64,000 nucleotides of DNA from Clostridiales bacterium (GTDB lineage Bacteria; Bacillota; Clostridia; Peptostreptococcales; Anaerovoracaceae): assembly GCA_009911365.1 (NCBI GenBank), contig QXXF01000003.1, positions 124,001 to 188,000 on the forward strand. Reading direction: 5' to 3'. The notes under the pieces were generated by a model, which worked only from the letters and a program-made list of their open reading frames with translations, had not been told where the DNA came from and did no database searches. Numbering within the stretch: position 1 is the stretch's first letter; the number at the start of each line of letters is the position of its first letter. This document shows, in pieces, positions 45,700 to 54,594 of this stretch. The position numbers and the translations under genes were made by a program.

Positions 45700-47130
45700 A
45701 TGGAAATCAATTACGCGGACTACATGAGTGGTCTGATAAACAGAGCAAGAACAGCACAGAAAGTATTGAACGATTACACGCAGGAACAGGTAGATGAGCT
45801 TGTGGCCGCCATCGCCTTTTACGGGACTCGCCCAGACTTCATGCGCCAGGTAGCGGAACGGACTGTAGAAGAGTCAGGCATGGGAAACGTAGAAGACAAA
45901 ATCATGAAAATTTGGAACAAGACCATTGGTCACTATCGTGAAATGAAAGACGAAAAATCCGTTGGCTTGATTGAATTTGATGAAAAAAGAAACATCGCCA
46001 AGTATGCGAAACCAATGGGAGTCATCGGAGCTCTGGCACCTGTAACAAATGCGGAAAACACAGCGGTCGTAAAACCGATGAACGCCATCAAAGGTAGAAA
46101 CGCCATTATTTTGGCGCCTCATCCAAAGGCGGCTAAGGTCAACCAGTTTGTTGTGGATTATCTGAGAAAAGTGCTGAAGAAATTCAATGCGCCAGAAGAC
46201 CTGATCATCGCTATCGAACCAGAATACGTGAGCATCGACTGCTCTGGCGAACTGATGAAACAGTGCGATTTCGTCCTGGCAACAGGCGGAGCTGGCATGG
46301 TAAAGGCTGCTTATGCTTCCGGAACTCCGGCCATCGGCGTAGGAACAGGAAACGATGCGGTATACGTAGACGGAACCACGGATCTGGACAAGGTGGCTGG
46401 CATGGTTCGTACTTCCAAGTGCTTTGACAATGCTACAAGCTGCTCCACAGAAAACGTGATGCTTATTCAAAAAGAATGCTATGACGAGTTTGTAAAAGCT
46501 CTGCAGAACCACGGCGGCTTTTACATCAAAGAAGGAACAGAAGAAAAATCAAAATTGCAGAAAACACTCTGGCCACAGTGGCCGGAAAATCACAACCTGA
46601 ACCGACACATCGTAGCGCAGCCCGTTGAAAAGATCGCGGACCTGGCAGATCTGAAAATCAACGATGATACCGAGTTCCTGTTTGTAGAAGAAAACGATGG
46701 CATCGGACATGACCAGCCATTCACAGGCGAAAAGCTTTCAAGAGTTACCACTTTGGTAAAAGTAGACAGCTTTGAAGAGGCCATGGACAAGATGGAAGCT
46801 GTCATGGATTATATGGGCAAGGGTCACGGCTGTGGCATCCACACCAATGACGATGAAAAAGTAGAGAGAATGGCACTGAGAATGCCAGTTGCCAGAATGA
46901 TGGTTAACCAGCCACAGGCTGTTGGAAACAGCGGCTCTTGGGAAAACGGCATGCCGATGACCATGACGTTGGGCTGCGGAACATGGGGTAACAACAGCGT
47001 TTCCCACAACGTGAACTGGAAAGACCTGATCAATATCACGCACGTATCCAGGACTCTTCCGCTGAACATTCCGAAAGAGGAAGATTTATTCAGTGCGGAA
47101 TTCATTAAAAACAACTCAAAACCATTATAA
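45700..47130 (+). CDS. CoA-acylating aldehyde dehydrogenase, probably malonate-semialdehyde or related
   Basis: 476 residues of the short acylating ALDH group (EutE/PduP/SauS-like). It lacks an ADH domain. The catalytic cysteine is Cys248 in FDNATSCSTENVML. Cofactor region: ATGGAGMVKAAYASGTPAIG and GVGTGNDAVYVD. It oxidises an aldehyde with NAD(P)+ and CoA to acyl-CoA. It shares sigma-54 control with the pyrimidine operon, so malonate semialdehyde to malonyl-CoA is the favoured reaction. Sulfoacetaldehyde is a structural analogue used by SauS. GAGGAGG precedes the ATG. Confidence 0.85.
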   Translation: MEINYADYMSGLINRARTAQKVLNDYTQEQVDELVAAIAFYGTRPDFMRQVAERTVEESGMGNVEDKIMKIWNKTIGHYREMKDEKSVGLIEFDEKRNIAKYAKPMGVIGALAPVTNAENTAVVKPMNAIKGRNAIILAPHPKAAKVNQFVVDYLRKVLKKFNAPEDLIIAIEPEYVSIDCSGELMKQCDFVLATGGAGMVKAAYASGTPAIGVGTGNDAVYVDGTTDLDKVAGMVRTSKCFDNATSCSTENVMLIQKECYDEFVKALQNHGGFYIKEGTEEKSKLQKTLWPQWPENHNLNRHIVAQPVEKIADLADLKINDDTEFLFVEENDGIGHDQPFTGEKLSRVTTLVKVDSFEEAMDKMEAVMDYMGKGHGCGIHTNDDEKVERMALRMPVARMMVNQPQAVGNSGSWENGMPMTMTLGCGTWGNNSVSHNVNWKDLINITHVSRTLPLNIPKEEDLFSAEFIKNNSKPL

Positions 47131-47146
47131 TACCAAAGCGTAAAGG

Positions 47147-47196
47147 GCTGCCGCCCCAGTGATGAAACAGCCATTCATCCCGGACGGCAGCTTTTT
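47147..47196 (+). terminator. Terminator after the aldehyde dehydrogenase gene
   Basis: GCTGCCG (47147-47153) pairs with CGGCAGC (47185-47191) and is followed by TTTTT. 47197-47411 shows no other gene. Confidence 0.8.
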
Positions 47197-47411
47197 GCTA
47201 TCTATAAGGTATAGAAACAAAATCACCGACATGCGGGCTAGATCAAAGAATCAACAAGGAGAGCCAACGATAACCTCTGGCAGCTCTGCGGGAGCGTAAC
47301 GCACAAAAATAAACTTAATATTCTGCAACTTTAAAGGAATATGTTTGATATAATGGATAACTGGACAAAATTTGAATAACCGAATGAAAAGAAAGGGGTT
47401 GAAGAGTTCCT

Positions 47412-48845
47412 ATGGTGAGATTCAACGACAAAATTTACGAATTTGAAGAAATCGAACGAAAGGTATTGGCAGGCGAAATAGAAGAAGACAAAGAATTCAT
47501 CATTGAAGCCCTGCGATCCTGTTTTTTTACAGAGGATGGAATGACGACCGTAGATGAACAGGGAATTACCATTATGGCTAACGAAGCCCATAGCCAGATC
47601 ATGGGCATTGACAGCGAAGACATCGTGGGGAAGCCTACGACGGACCTAGTTACAGAAGGCATTTTTCAGAAATCGGCCTCTGCCTTGGTGTTTGAATCCA
47701 AGCAGAAAGAAAGCATCACGCAGAACCTATCCAATGGCAAAACCATTCTGGTTACAGCCAAACCAATCTTTGATGAAAATGGTGAAATAAAACGGGTGAT
47801 CAATACGCTGCGGGATGTACCGATCCTGAACGCCTTATATGAAGAACAGATCCGCCAGGAAGCCCTGCTGGATACTTACCGAAGCGAGCTTTTCAAGCAC
47901 AATAACATTGCGCACAAAGGCTTGGTGGCGGAAAGCGTAGCCATGCGAGGTGTCCTGGGAATTGCGGAACGAGCTGCCATGAATGATAGCATTGTCTTGA
48001 TTTTAGGAGAATCTGGAGTTGGAAAAGGCGTGATCGCCAGGCTTATCCACGAAATGAGCAAGCGAGGCAATGAGCCTATGATTTCCATCAACTGCGGCGC
48101 AATTCCTGAACACCTGTTGGAATCCGAGCTGTTCGGATATGTGCCAGGTGCCTTTACCGGAGCCAGCAAAGATGGAAAAATGGGTCTATTTGAAGCGGCT
48201 GACAAAGGCGTGGTGTTTTTAGATGAAATCGGAGAATTGCCCATCAACCTGCAGCCAAAGCTTTTGTCCTTTCTGGAAACAGGAGAACTGATGCGGATTG
48301 GCAGCACAAAGGCTAAAAAAGTAGATTGCCGAATCATTGCTGCCACGAATCGGGATCTAAAGGACATGGTGAGCCGCAATGAATTCAGGGAGGATCTGTA
48401 TTATCGGCTCAGCGTGATCCCGATCTACATCCCGCCGCTGCGGGAACGGCGGGAAGACATCATCCCTCTGACCATTACCTTCCTGAAAGAAGTCAATGAA
48501 AAAAACGGTTTGAACAAAACGATGAAGCAGGAGGTCCTAGAGGTATTGAAACAAGCTGATTGGGATGGAAACGTGCGAGAGCTGAGAAATGCGATCGAGC
48601 GATACGTGGTGTTGAGCTTAAAGCAGGAAATTTCCCTTGCGGACCTACCTCGCGAAGATGCGGTCATGAAAGGTAAAGAAATCGTATCTGTAGAAAAACT
48701 GCCTATGTCGCTGCCATCGGTGATTCAGGAAATCGAGGACGAATATATTGCTTTAGCTATGAGAAAAGGCGGAAGCATCCGAAAGGCCGCAAAGCTGCTG
48801 GGACTTTCTCCGACCACCCTATTTAGAAAAATCAATCGAGAATGA
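47412..48845 (+). CDS. PAS-domain sigma-54 dependent transcriptional activator
   Basis: 477 residues. PAS domain at about 35-135 (ITIMANEAHSQIMGIDSEDI). AAA+ domain with Walker A GESGVGKG (about 199-206), the sigma-54 contact GAFTGAS (about 245), Walker B VVFLDEIGEL, and PPLRERREDIIPL. The C-terminal Fis-type helix-turn-helix is GGSIRKAAKLLGLSPTTLFR. It uses ATP to open RpoN promoters. It sits between the two promoters with -24/-12 motifs and conserved upstream elements, so it is the likely regulator of both. The PAS ligand, possibly a pyrimidine or beta-alanine metabolite, is unknown. Confidence 0.93.
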   Translation: MVRFNDKIYEFEEIERKVLAGEIEEDKEFIIEALRSCFFTEDGMTTVDEQGITIMANEAHSQIMGIDSEDIVGKPTTDLVTEGIFQKSASALVFESKQKESITQNLSNGKTILVTAKPIFDENGEIKRVINTLRDVPILNALYEEQIRQEALLDTYRSELFKHNNIAHKGLVAESVAMRGVLGIAERAAMNDSIVLILGESGVGKGVIARLIHEMSKRGNEPMISINCGAIPEHLLESELFGYVPGAFTGASKDGKMGLFEAADKGVVFLDEIGELPINLQPKLLSFLETGELMRIGSTKAKKVDCRIIAATNRDLKDMVSRNEFREDLYYRLSVIPIYIPPLRERREDIIPLTITFLKEVNEKNGLNKTMKQEVLEVLKQADWDGNVRELRNAIERYVVLSLKQEISLADLPREDAVMKGKEIVSVEKLPMSLPSVIQEIEDEYIALAMRKGGSIRKAAKLLGLSPTTLFRKINRE

Positions 48846-48846
48846 A

Positions 48847-48896
48847 CTGTTTTCAAAACGGAACAGAAAGACGTTCCGTAAGTTGCGAAAACGGAA
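48847..48896 (+). promoter_or_regulatory. Possible enhancer (UAS) sites before the pyrimidine operon
   Basis: CTGTTTTCAAAACGGAACAG (48847-48866) and CGTTCCGT ... ACGGAAC (48872-48896) share half-sites with those at 45471-45508. Distance to the -24/-12 promoter is about 110-160 bases. Confidence 0.55.
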
Positions 48897-48898
48897 CA

Positions 48899-48943
48899 AA
48901 AATAAGCCGATGAGCCACACTGCTTTCAGGGCTTATTTTTTTT
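48899..48943 (+). terminator. Terminator after the activator gene
   Basis: AATAAGCC (48901-48908) pairs with GGGCTTATT (48929-48937), followed by a T tract. Confidence 0.85.
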
Positions 48944-49007
48944 AATTGTCAGAAAAAAGCGGAAAATGGGGGATTTCGTCGAATCCTTGTCAAGAAACAA
49001 AGAAACT

Positions 49008-49022
49008 TGGCACGATAGTTGC
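49008..49022 (+). promoter_or_regulatory. Sigma-54 (-24/-12) promoter of the pyrimidine catabolic operon
   Basis: TGGCAC (49008-49013), 5 bases, TTGC (49019-49022), about 120 bases before the first gene. Confidence 0.9.
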
Positions 49023-49144
49023 TTTATATATTGTCACAATTGATAACATAATTCGGCCGTTGTTATGAAGTGTAATTTTAACTAGAACCTGGAAACACAG
49101 GAAAGGCGAAGCTCAAAGGAATTTCGTCATAAGGAGTAAGCATT

Positions 49145-50677
49145 ATGGAAAACAAGTACACACAAGTAGAATTTTCCGAAGGGCTTTTTGAACTCAGTCC
49201 GGAAACCCTTCAGGAATTAGCAGGGTCCAAGTACATGAATGCGGACCTGGTGCCTACGTCGGCAACCGAGCGGACATGGAGCACTTACAACATTGGAATG
49301 CTGTGGGTTGGGATGGTAATCTGTATCACCGGTTTCTCCTATGCGGCAGCCTTGATTGCCCTGGGTATGGCACCGATTATCGCATTGATCAACGTACTGA
49401 TTGGAAATTTGATCATCCTCATCCCAATGCAGCTCAATTCCCATGCGGGGACTAGATATGGAATCCCGTTTCCGGTATTTTCAAGGATTACCTTTGGTAG
49501 GATCGGTGCGCATCTGCCATCCTTGACCAGGGCCATCGTAGCTGCTGGTTGGTGCGCGGTGCAGTGTTGGGTCGGCGGTGCGGCGTTCTCGTCTATTATT
49601 TCTGTTTTCAGCAGTAGCTGGGACACAGAAGGAACGGGGAGATTCATTGGATTTGGTCTGTTCCTCGTTGTGACCCTGATTCTGGGCCTGAGAGGATCAG
49701 AAGGAATTAAATGGATCGAAGCGATCGGCAGCCCAGTGCTCATCATACTGTGCGTAGGACTGCTGGTCTGGATCGTGGCACTGGGCAATGACTACGGTGT
49801 GTCCGTAGCCGATATGTTCCTGGCAGGAAACAATGAAGAAGCTCTGGCAGCCAATGGAGGAATGGCATACGTCTTCATGGCAGGGATCACCAGCAATATC
49901 GCTGTATGGGCGACCCTGGCGTTGAACATTCCAGACTTCTCAAGATATGCGAAATCTCAAAAAGCGCAGTTCAGAGGTCAGCTGTATGCGATGCCGACAT
50001 CTGTCATGGCACTGGTCATTATCGGAGCCATGTTCGCAAAAGTAACAGAAGTGGCTTATGGAAAGGCGGAATTTGACCCAACTGTGGTCCTGCTCCATCT
50101 GGACAGCAAGATCGTAGTGTTCGTGGTATCTATCGGTGTCATCATTGGTACGCTGACTACAAACATGGCGGCAAATGTCGTAGCGCCTGCCAATGGATTC
50201 GCGAATCTGGCGCCAAAGAAAGTCAGCTACAAGGTGGGTATCATTATCACCTGTATCCTATGTGTCGTATACAGACCATGGTGGATGTACGGTGACGCAG
50301 GCGCGTTCATGTTCTCCTGGTTGGGCACTTGCGGGACCATCTTAGGCCCGGTAGCGGCCATCCTGGTAGCGGACTATTTCGTAGTAAAGAAAAAACGCAT
50401 CAATGTCAAAGCCCTGTATGATGAAAAAGATGACACTTACGAATACAATAACGGCTGGAATGCTAGAGCCATCGCCGCATGGGTACTGGGATTCATCGTG
50501 CCGATGCTGGGAAAATTCGGGATCGGCGGCACTGTTACCATGTGGCTGGACGCAAACAGTTATATTGTTGGATTCATCATCGCCTTCATTCTCTATATCG
50601 TATTCATGAAGAGCGAAAAAAAATCCTACATTTCTGAAGAGCAATTCGCGGAAATGACAGAAAAGAAATATGCATAA
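49145..50677 (+). CDS. NCS1 family nucleobase permease
   Basis: 510 residues, about 12 membrane helices. NCS1 hallmarks: LVPTSATERTWSTYNIGMLW at the N-terminus, MQLNSHAGTRYGIPFPVFSR, IPDFSRYAKSQKAQFRGQLY and a late GPVAAILVADYFVVKKKRI. The family imports cytosine, uracil, allantoin or hydantoins with H+ or Na+. As first gene of the operon it most likely imports uracil or a related pyrimidine. AAGGAG precedes the ATG. Confidence 0.92.
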   Translation: MENKYTQVEFSEGLFELSPETLQELAGSKYMNADLVPTSATERTWSTYNIGMLWVGMVICITGFSYAAALIALGMAPIIALINVLIGNLIILIPMQLNSHAGTRYGIPFPVFSRITFGRIGAHLPSLTRAIVAAGWCAVQCWVGGAAFSSIISVFSSSWDTEGTGRFIGFGLFLVVTLILGLRGSEGIKWIEAIGSPVLIILCVGLLVWIVALGNDYGVSVADMFLAGNNEEALAANGGMAYVFMAGITSNIAVWATLALNIPDFSRYAKSQKAQFRGQLYAMPTSVMALVIIGAMFAKVTEVAYGKAEFDPTVVLLHLDSKIVVFVVSIGVIIGTLTTNMAANVVAPANGFANLAPKKVSYKVGIIITCILCVVYRPWWMYGDAGAFMFSWLGTCGTILGPVAAILVADYFVVKKKRINVKALYDEKDDTYEYNNGWNARAIAAWVLGFIVPMLGKFGIGGTVTMWLDANSYIVGFIIAFILYIVFMKSEKKSYISEEQFAEMTEKKYA

Positions 50678-50704
50678 GGAAGAACAGAGAGGAACGAACA
50701 CAAA

Positions 50705-52036
50705 ATGTATGATGAAAAAGTATATAGTCAGATCAATGATATCGCAAAAGAATTAAAAGATGACTGCCTAAAATTCGTCCAAAAGCTGATTCAGACTCCG
50801 TCCATCAGCGGCGACGAATTCAAACTGACAGAAGTCCTCATAGCAGAAATGGAAAAGCTGGGTTATGATGATGTGAGCAGAGACAAATATGGAAACGTCA
50901 TCGGCATCATCAAGGGCGATGAAGAAGGCCCGACCATCATGTACAATTCCCATATGGACCATGTTGATCCAGGTGACCCTAATAACTGGGAAGGCTATGA
51001 TCCTTACGGCGGAAAGATTGATGTCTGCGAATGTGACAATGCGGATCGGACTGTGAAAGAAATGGTAGAATGTATCCATGGTAGAGGCGCATCCGATGTA
51101 AAGAGCGGCCACGGTTTCCAGATTTACGCAGGTGCGATTTTGCTGAAACTGCGGGAGCAGGGCGTGAAATTAAAGGGCAACTTTATGTACACAGGCGTTG
51201 TGCATGAAGAATCCGGACAGAACGGCGGAACAAGAAGACTGATCAAGGAAACGTTCCCAGAAAGAGGACTGGACTTTGACGCCATGGTTTCCTCCGAAGC
51301 CACCAGCCTGAACCTGTATCTAGGACACAGAGGCAGGATCGAATATTTGATCACTGTATACGGCAGGACTAGCCACGGCAGCTGCCCGCAGAACGGGATC
51401 AACGCCATTTACAAGGCAATCCCGGTTATTGAAAAAATTAGGACAGAAGTCATACCAAACCTTCCAAAGGATCCTGATGGAGAGGTGGAACAAGCGTCCA
51501 TTTCCCTGAACATCATCGAATGCTCACCGGGAGCCCTCTCCATCGTACCGGATCAGTGCTTCCTGTCTTATGACAGAAGGACCATGATCGGGGAAACAGA
51601 GGACAGTGCCATGAAGATTCTACAGAAAGTGCTGGATGACATCGCAGCAGAAGATCCGGAATTCAAAGCTGATATCCAGGTAAAACCATGCATCGACACA
51701 TGTTATACTGGAGAAGTGATGGAAGGTTACAAGTTCACAGAAGCTTGGAAAATCAAGAAAGACCATCCTTTCACACAGGCTTGCTCCAAGGCGCTCGAAA
51801 ACGTGGGGCAGCCTGTGAAATATGGCTACTGGTCCTTTGCCACGGACGCTGCTGTCACTGCGGGACATTACAGAAAGCCGACTATCGGATATTCCGCCAT
51901 GCAGGAACAGTTTGCCCATACGCCATATGACAAGTGCAGAACAGACTTTATTGAAAAGGCTATGGCCGGCAATGCGTCCATTTTCCTCAGTGCCAGCGAG
52001 ATGAAAAAAGAAGAGTTTACAGCATTAGATTTTTAA
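50705..52036 (+). CDS. M20-family amidohydrolase, YgeY-like; candidate beta-ureidopropionase
   Basis: 443 residues. Di-zinc motifs: NSHMDHV (His-x-Asp), IHGRGASDVKSGHG, VVHEESGQNGGTRR (Glu-Glu), SSEATSLNLYLGHRG, and a late histidine in QFAHTPYDKC. The LNLYLGHRGR sequence is that of YgeY-type proteins. M20 enzymes include N-carbamoyl-amino-acid hydrolases. Placed between the permease and PreTA-dihydropyrimidinase it should hydrolyse N-carbamoyl-beta-alanine to beta-alanine, NH3 and CO2. This role is inferred. 27 bases after the permease gene. Confidence 0.85.
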   Translation: MYDEKVYSQINDIAKELKDDCLKFVQKLIQTPSISGDEFKLTEVLIAEMEKLGYDDVSRDKYGNVIGIIKGDEEGPTIMYNSHMDHVDPGDPNNWEGYDPYGGKIDVCECDNADRTVKEMVECIHGRGASDVKSGHGFQIYAGAILLKLREQGVKLKGNFMYTGVVHEESGQNGGTRRLIKETFPERGLDFDAMVSSEATSLNLYLGHRGRIEYLITVYGRTSHGSCPQNGINAIYKAIPVIEKIRTEVIPNLPKDPDGEVEQASISLNIIECSPGALSIVPDQCFLSYDRRTMIGETEDSAMKILQKVLDDIAAEDPEFKADIQVKPCIDTCYTGEVMEGYKFTEAWKIKKDHPFTQACSKALENVGQPVKYGYWSFATDAAVTAGHYRKPTIGYSAMQEQFAHTPYDKCRTDFIEKAMAGNASIFLSASEMKKEEFTALDF

Positions 52037-52056
52037 ACAGATGGGAGTGAAAGATA

Positions 52057-53319
52057 TTGAGTAAAGTTATGAAAAGAGGATATCTTGAAGAAGCGGTTCA
52101 GCCACTGAATTTGAGAACTGCTCTTGAAGAAGCTAACAGATGTATTGTTTGCCATGATGCTCCATGCAGCAAGGCATGTCCTGCGGGAACGGATCCTGCG
52201 AGGTTTATTCGCTCGTTAAAATTTAGAAATGTCAAGGGTGCGGTTGAAACCATCAGAACAAACAACGCCCTGGCCGGAAGCTGCGCAAAGGTATGTCCTT
52301 ACGACCAGCTTTGTCAGGAGGCATGTTCCAGATGCGGAATCGACAAGCCTGTTCAGATCGGAAGACTCCAGAGCTTTTTAGTAGAACAGGAAAAGGCCTT
52401 TGATATGAAGGTCGTAAAAGCTCCAGCAGAAAAGAAGGCAGGAAAAGTAGCCTGCGTCGGTGCGGGCCCAGCATCTCTGGCAGTAGCGTCACAGATAGCG
52501 CGAGCTGGATATGATGTGACAGTGATCGAAAGAGAAGCAAAGGCAGGCGGCGTTCTCACATACGGGATCGTTCCTGCGAGACTTCCGCAGAGCGTTGTTG
52601 ATTTTGATATACAGCTGATTGAAGAGCTTGGCGTTAAGTTCAAGTTCAATACTGAAGCCAAAGCCGCGGACCTGGAAGCCTACGATGCGGTATTTGTAGG
52701 AACAGGCCTTTGGGACGCAAATGTACCGGAGATCGAAGGCGGTGACCTTGACGGCGTATATTCTGCGATCGACTTCCTGAAAGAAGCAAGAGAAAAGCAG
52801 GCTGATTTTAAGATTGGAAACAGAGTCATCGTTGTTGGCGGCGGCGATGTGGCTATGGACTGTGCAGTTACAGCCAAGCTTTTGGGGGTCGACGATGTGA
52901 GGATTCTGTACAGAAGAAGCATTGAAGAAGCTCCTGCTGATATGAATGAGATTCAGTATGCGACTTCACTTGGCATAGGCATGACAACAGGTGCTTATCC
53001 CGTTGCTCTTAAGGGTGACGGCAAGCTGAAAACAGTGGAAGCGGCAGGTTTCTATGATGAGGAAGCCAAAATGTCCCTTTCAGCAGATACAATCGTATTC
53101 GCGACAGGTCAGAAAGCAGAAGCACAGAGCGGAATCGGCGCTCTTGAGCAGGATGCAAAAGGACTGATCAAAGCGGATGAAAACGGGTTCGTAGGCGGCA
53201 AATACTTTGCGGGCGGAGATGTCGTTCATGGCGGAAAGACCGTTGTTGAAGCAGTTGCCGCTGGTAAAAAAGCCGCAGCCGCGATGATTGCTTATCTGGA
53301 AGAGAAAGGAGTGAAATAG
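52057..53319 (+). CDS. preT: NAD(P)H-dependent dihydropyrimidine dehydrogenase, flavin/FeS subunit PreT
   Basis: 420 residues from a TTG start with GGGAG upstream. N-terminal Cys-rich FeS domain: CIVCHDAPCSKACPAG and CAKVCPYDQLCQEACSRCG. FAD-binding VACVGAGPASLAVAS at about 130 and NAD(P)-binding VIVVGGGDVAMDCAV at about 260. C-terminal FAD contact FAGGDVVHGGKTVVEAVAAG. It passes electrons from NAD(P)H to PreA. One base separates its stop from the preA start. Confidence 0.92.
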   Translation: MSKVMKRGYLEEAVQPLNLRTALEEANRCIVCHDAPCSKACPAGTDPARFIRSLKFRNVKGAVETIRTNNALAGSCAKVCPYDQLCQEACSRCGIDKPVQIGRLQSFLVEQEKAFDMKVVKAPAEKKAGKVACVGAGPASLAVASQIARAGYDVTVIEREAKAGGVLTYGIVPARLPQSVVDFDIQLIEELGVKFKFNTEAKAADLEAYDAVFVGTGLWDANVPEIEGGDLDGVYSAIDFLKEAREKQADFKIGNRVIVVGGGDVAMDCAVTAKLLGVDDVRILYRRSIEEAPADMNEIQYATSLGIGMTTGAYPVALKGDGKLKTVEAAGFYDEEAKMSLSADTIVFATGQKAEAQSGIGALEQDAKGLIKADENGFVGGKYFAGGDVVHGGKTVVEAVAAGKKAAAAMIAYLEEKGVK

Positions 53320-53320
53320 T

Positions 53321-54574
53321 ATGGCATTTAAAAAAGATTTATCAATTGAATTCGCAGGCGTAAAATGCTTGAACCCATTCTTCTTAGCTTCATCGCCGGT
53401 ATGCAACAACTATGACATGATTGCGAAAGCGTTTGAAGCAGGCTGGGCTGGTGTGTTCTACAAGAATCAGGACTCAGTACCAGAGCATGAAATTTCCCCG
53501 ATTTTCGGTGTAACCGATATGGGAGGTCCATGGTCCATGTTTAAGAACTGTGAACATGCTTCACAAAATTCATTTGAGCAAAACGCAGAGTTCATGCACA
53601 GACTGAAGAGAGATTATCCCGAACACAGAATCTTCGCTACCCTGATGGGCGGCAGTGATGATGACTGGAAAAAATTGGTCAAGATGGCGGCGGAAGTTGG
53701 TATTGATGGTGTTGAGCTGAATATGTCATGTCCTCATATGGGACGTGATAATATGGGTTCTGACGTAGGGTGCAACCCGGATCTGGTTGAGCAGTATGCA
53801 AGAGCAGCAAGAAGCGTAACCGATATTCCGATCATAGCAAAGATGACACCGAATATCACCAATATGATTCCTTCTGCAATGGCAGCTGTAAAAGGCGGAG
53901 CCTCCGGCGTTTCTGCGATTAATACAGTAAAATCCATCATTGACATAGACAAGGACCTGCTGACAACCGAACCAGTAGTAAACGGAAAGTCAGCGATATC
54001 AGGTCTGTCAGGTAAAGCGGTCAAGCCGATCGCATTGAGATTCATCAATGAAATGGCTCAGTATCCAGGACTCAAAGATGTTCCTATTTCTGGTGTCGGA
54101 GGAGTCTATACATGGGAAGACGCTTTGGACTTCCTGCTGCTTGGAGCTAGAAACGTTCAGATCTGCACATCGGTTATGGAATACGGATACAGGATCCTTG
54201 AGGATATTATTTCTGGTATTTCCTACTGGATGGAAGAAAAGGGATTTGAAAAGCTCGATGACTTTGTGGGTATGGCTTTAAGAAACATCACCACACCGTC
54301 AGAATTTACAAGAACCTTCAAAATCAGACCCGCATTCGATCATGACACATGCATTGGCTGCGGAAGATGCTATGTATCCTGCTATGACGGCGGGCATCAG
54401 GCAATCGACTGGGATGATGAACTGAGAAGACCAAGCCTGAATACCGACAGATGCGTAGGATGTCATCTTTGCCAGAAGGTATGTCCGGTTCCTGGCTGCA
54501 TAACTCCAGGAGAGGTGGCCTTTGATGAGGGCGCTACGCCGGAAAACATCGTTTACAAAAAGAGCTTTCGGTAG
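53321..54574 (+). CDS. preA: Dihydropyrimidine dehydrogenase catalytic subunit PreA
   Basis: 417 residues. The FMN barrel is of the dihydroorotate-dehydrogenase type: KCLNPFFLASSPVCNNYDMI, VELNMSCPHMGRDNMGSDVG, IAKMTPNITNMIPSAMAAVK and SGVGGVYTWEDALDFLLLGA. The C-terminus has two 4Fe-4S motifs, CIGCGRCYVSC and CVGCHLCQKVCP. It reduces uracil/thymine to dihydro forms. It forms a complex with PreT. AAAGGAG precedes the ATG, inside the end of preT. Confidence 0.94.
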   Translation: MAFKKDLSIEFAGVKCLNPFFLASSPVCNNYDMIAKAFEAGWAGVFYKNQDSVPEHEISPIFGVTDMGGPWSMFKNCEHASQNSFEQNAEFMHRLKRDYPEHRIFATLMGGSDDDWKKLVKMAAEVGIDGVELNMSCPHMGRDNMGSDVGCNPDLVEQYARAARSVTDIPIIAKMTPNITNMIPSAMAAVKGGASGVSAINTVKSIIDIDKDLLTTEPVVNGKSAISGLSGKAVKPIALRFINEMAQYPGLKDVPISGVGGVYTWEDALDFLLLGARNVQICTSVMEYGYRILEDIISGISYWMEEKGFEKLDDFVGMALRNITTPSEFTRTFKIRPAFDHDTCIGCGRCYVSCYDGGHQAIDWDDELRRPSLNTDRCVGCHLCQKVCPVPGCITPGEVAFDEGATPENIVYKKSFR

Positions 54575-54594
54575 AATTTAGCAAGGAGCGATTT

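Noticed and set aside
45700-47130. Sulfoacetaldehyde dehydrogenase / taurine degradation interpretation of the ALDH and aminotransferase
   Set aside because: Structurally plausible because taurine and beta-alanine pathways use analogous enzymes, but the operon supplies beta-alanine from pyrimidines and no sulfonate transporter or sulfite-releasing gene is seen.
48841-48900. CRISPR-like repeats (CGGAAC copies)
   Set aside because: Only a few short half-sites in a regulatory position, no regular spacers; explained as enhancer sites.
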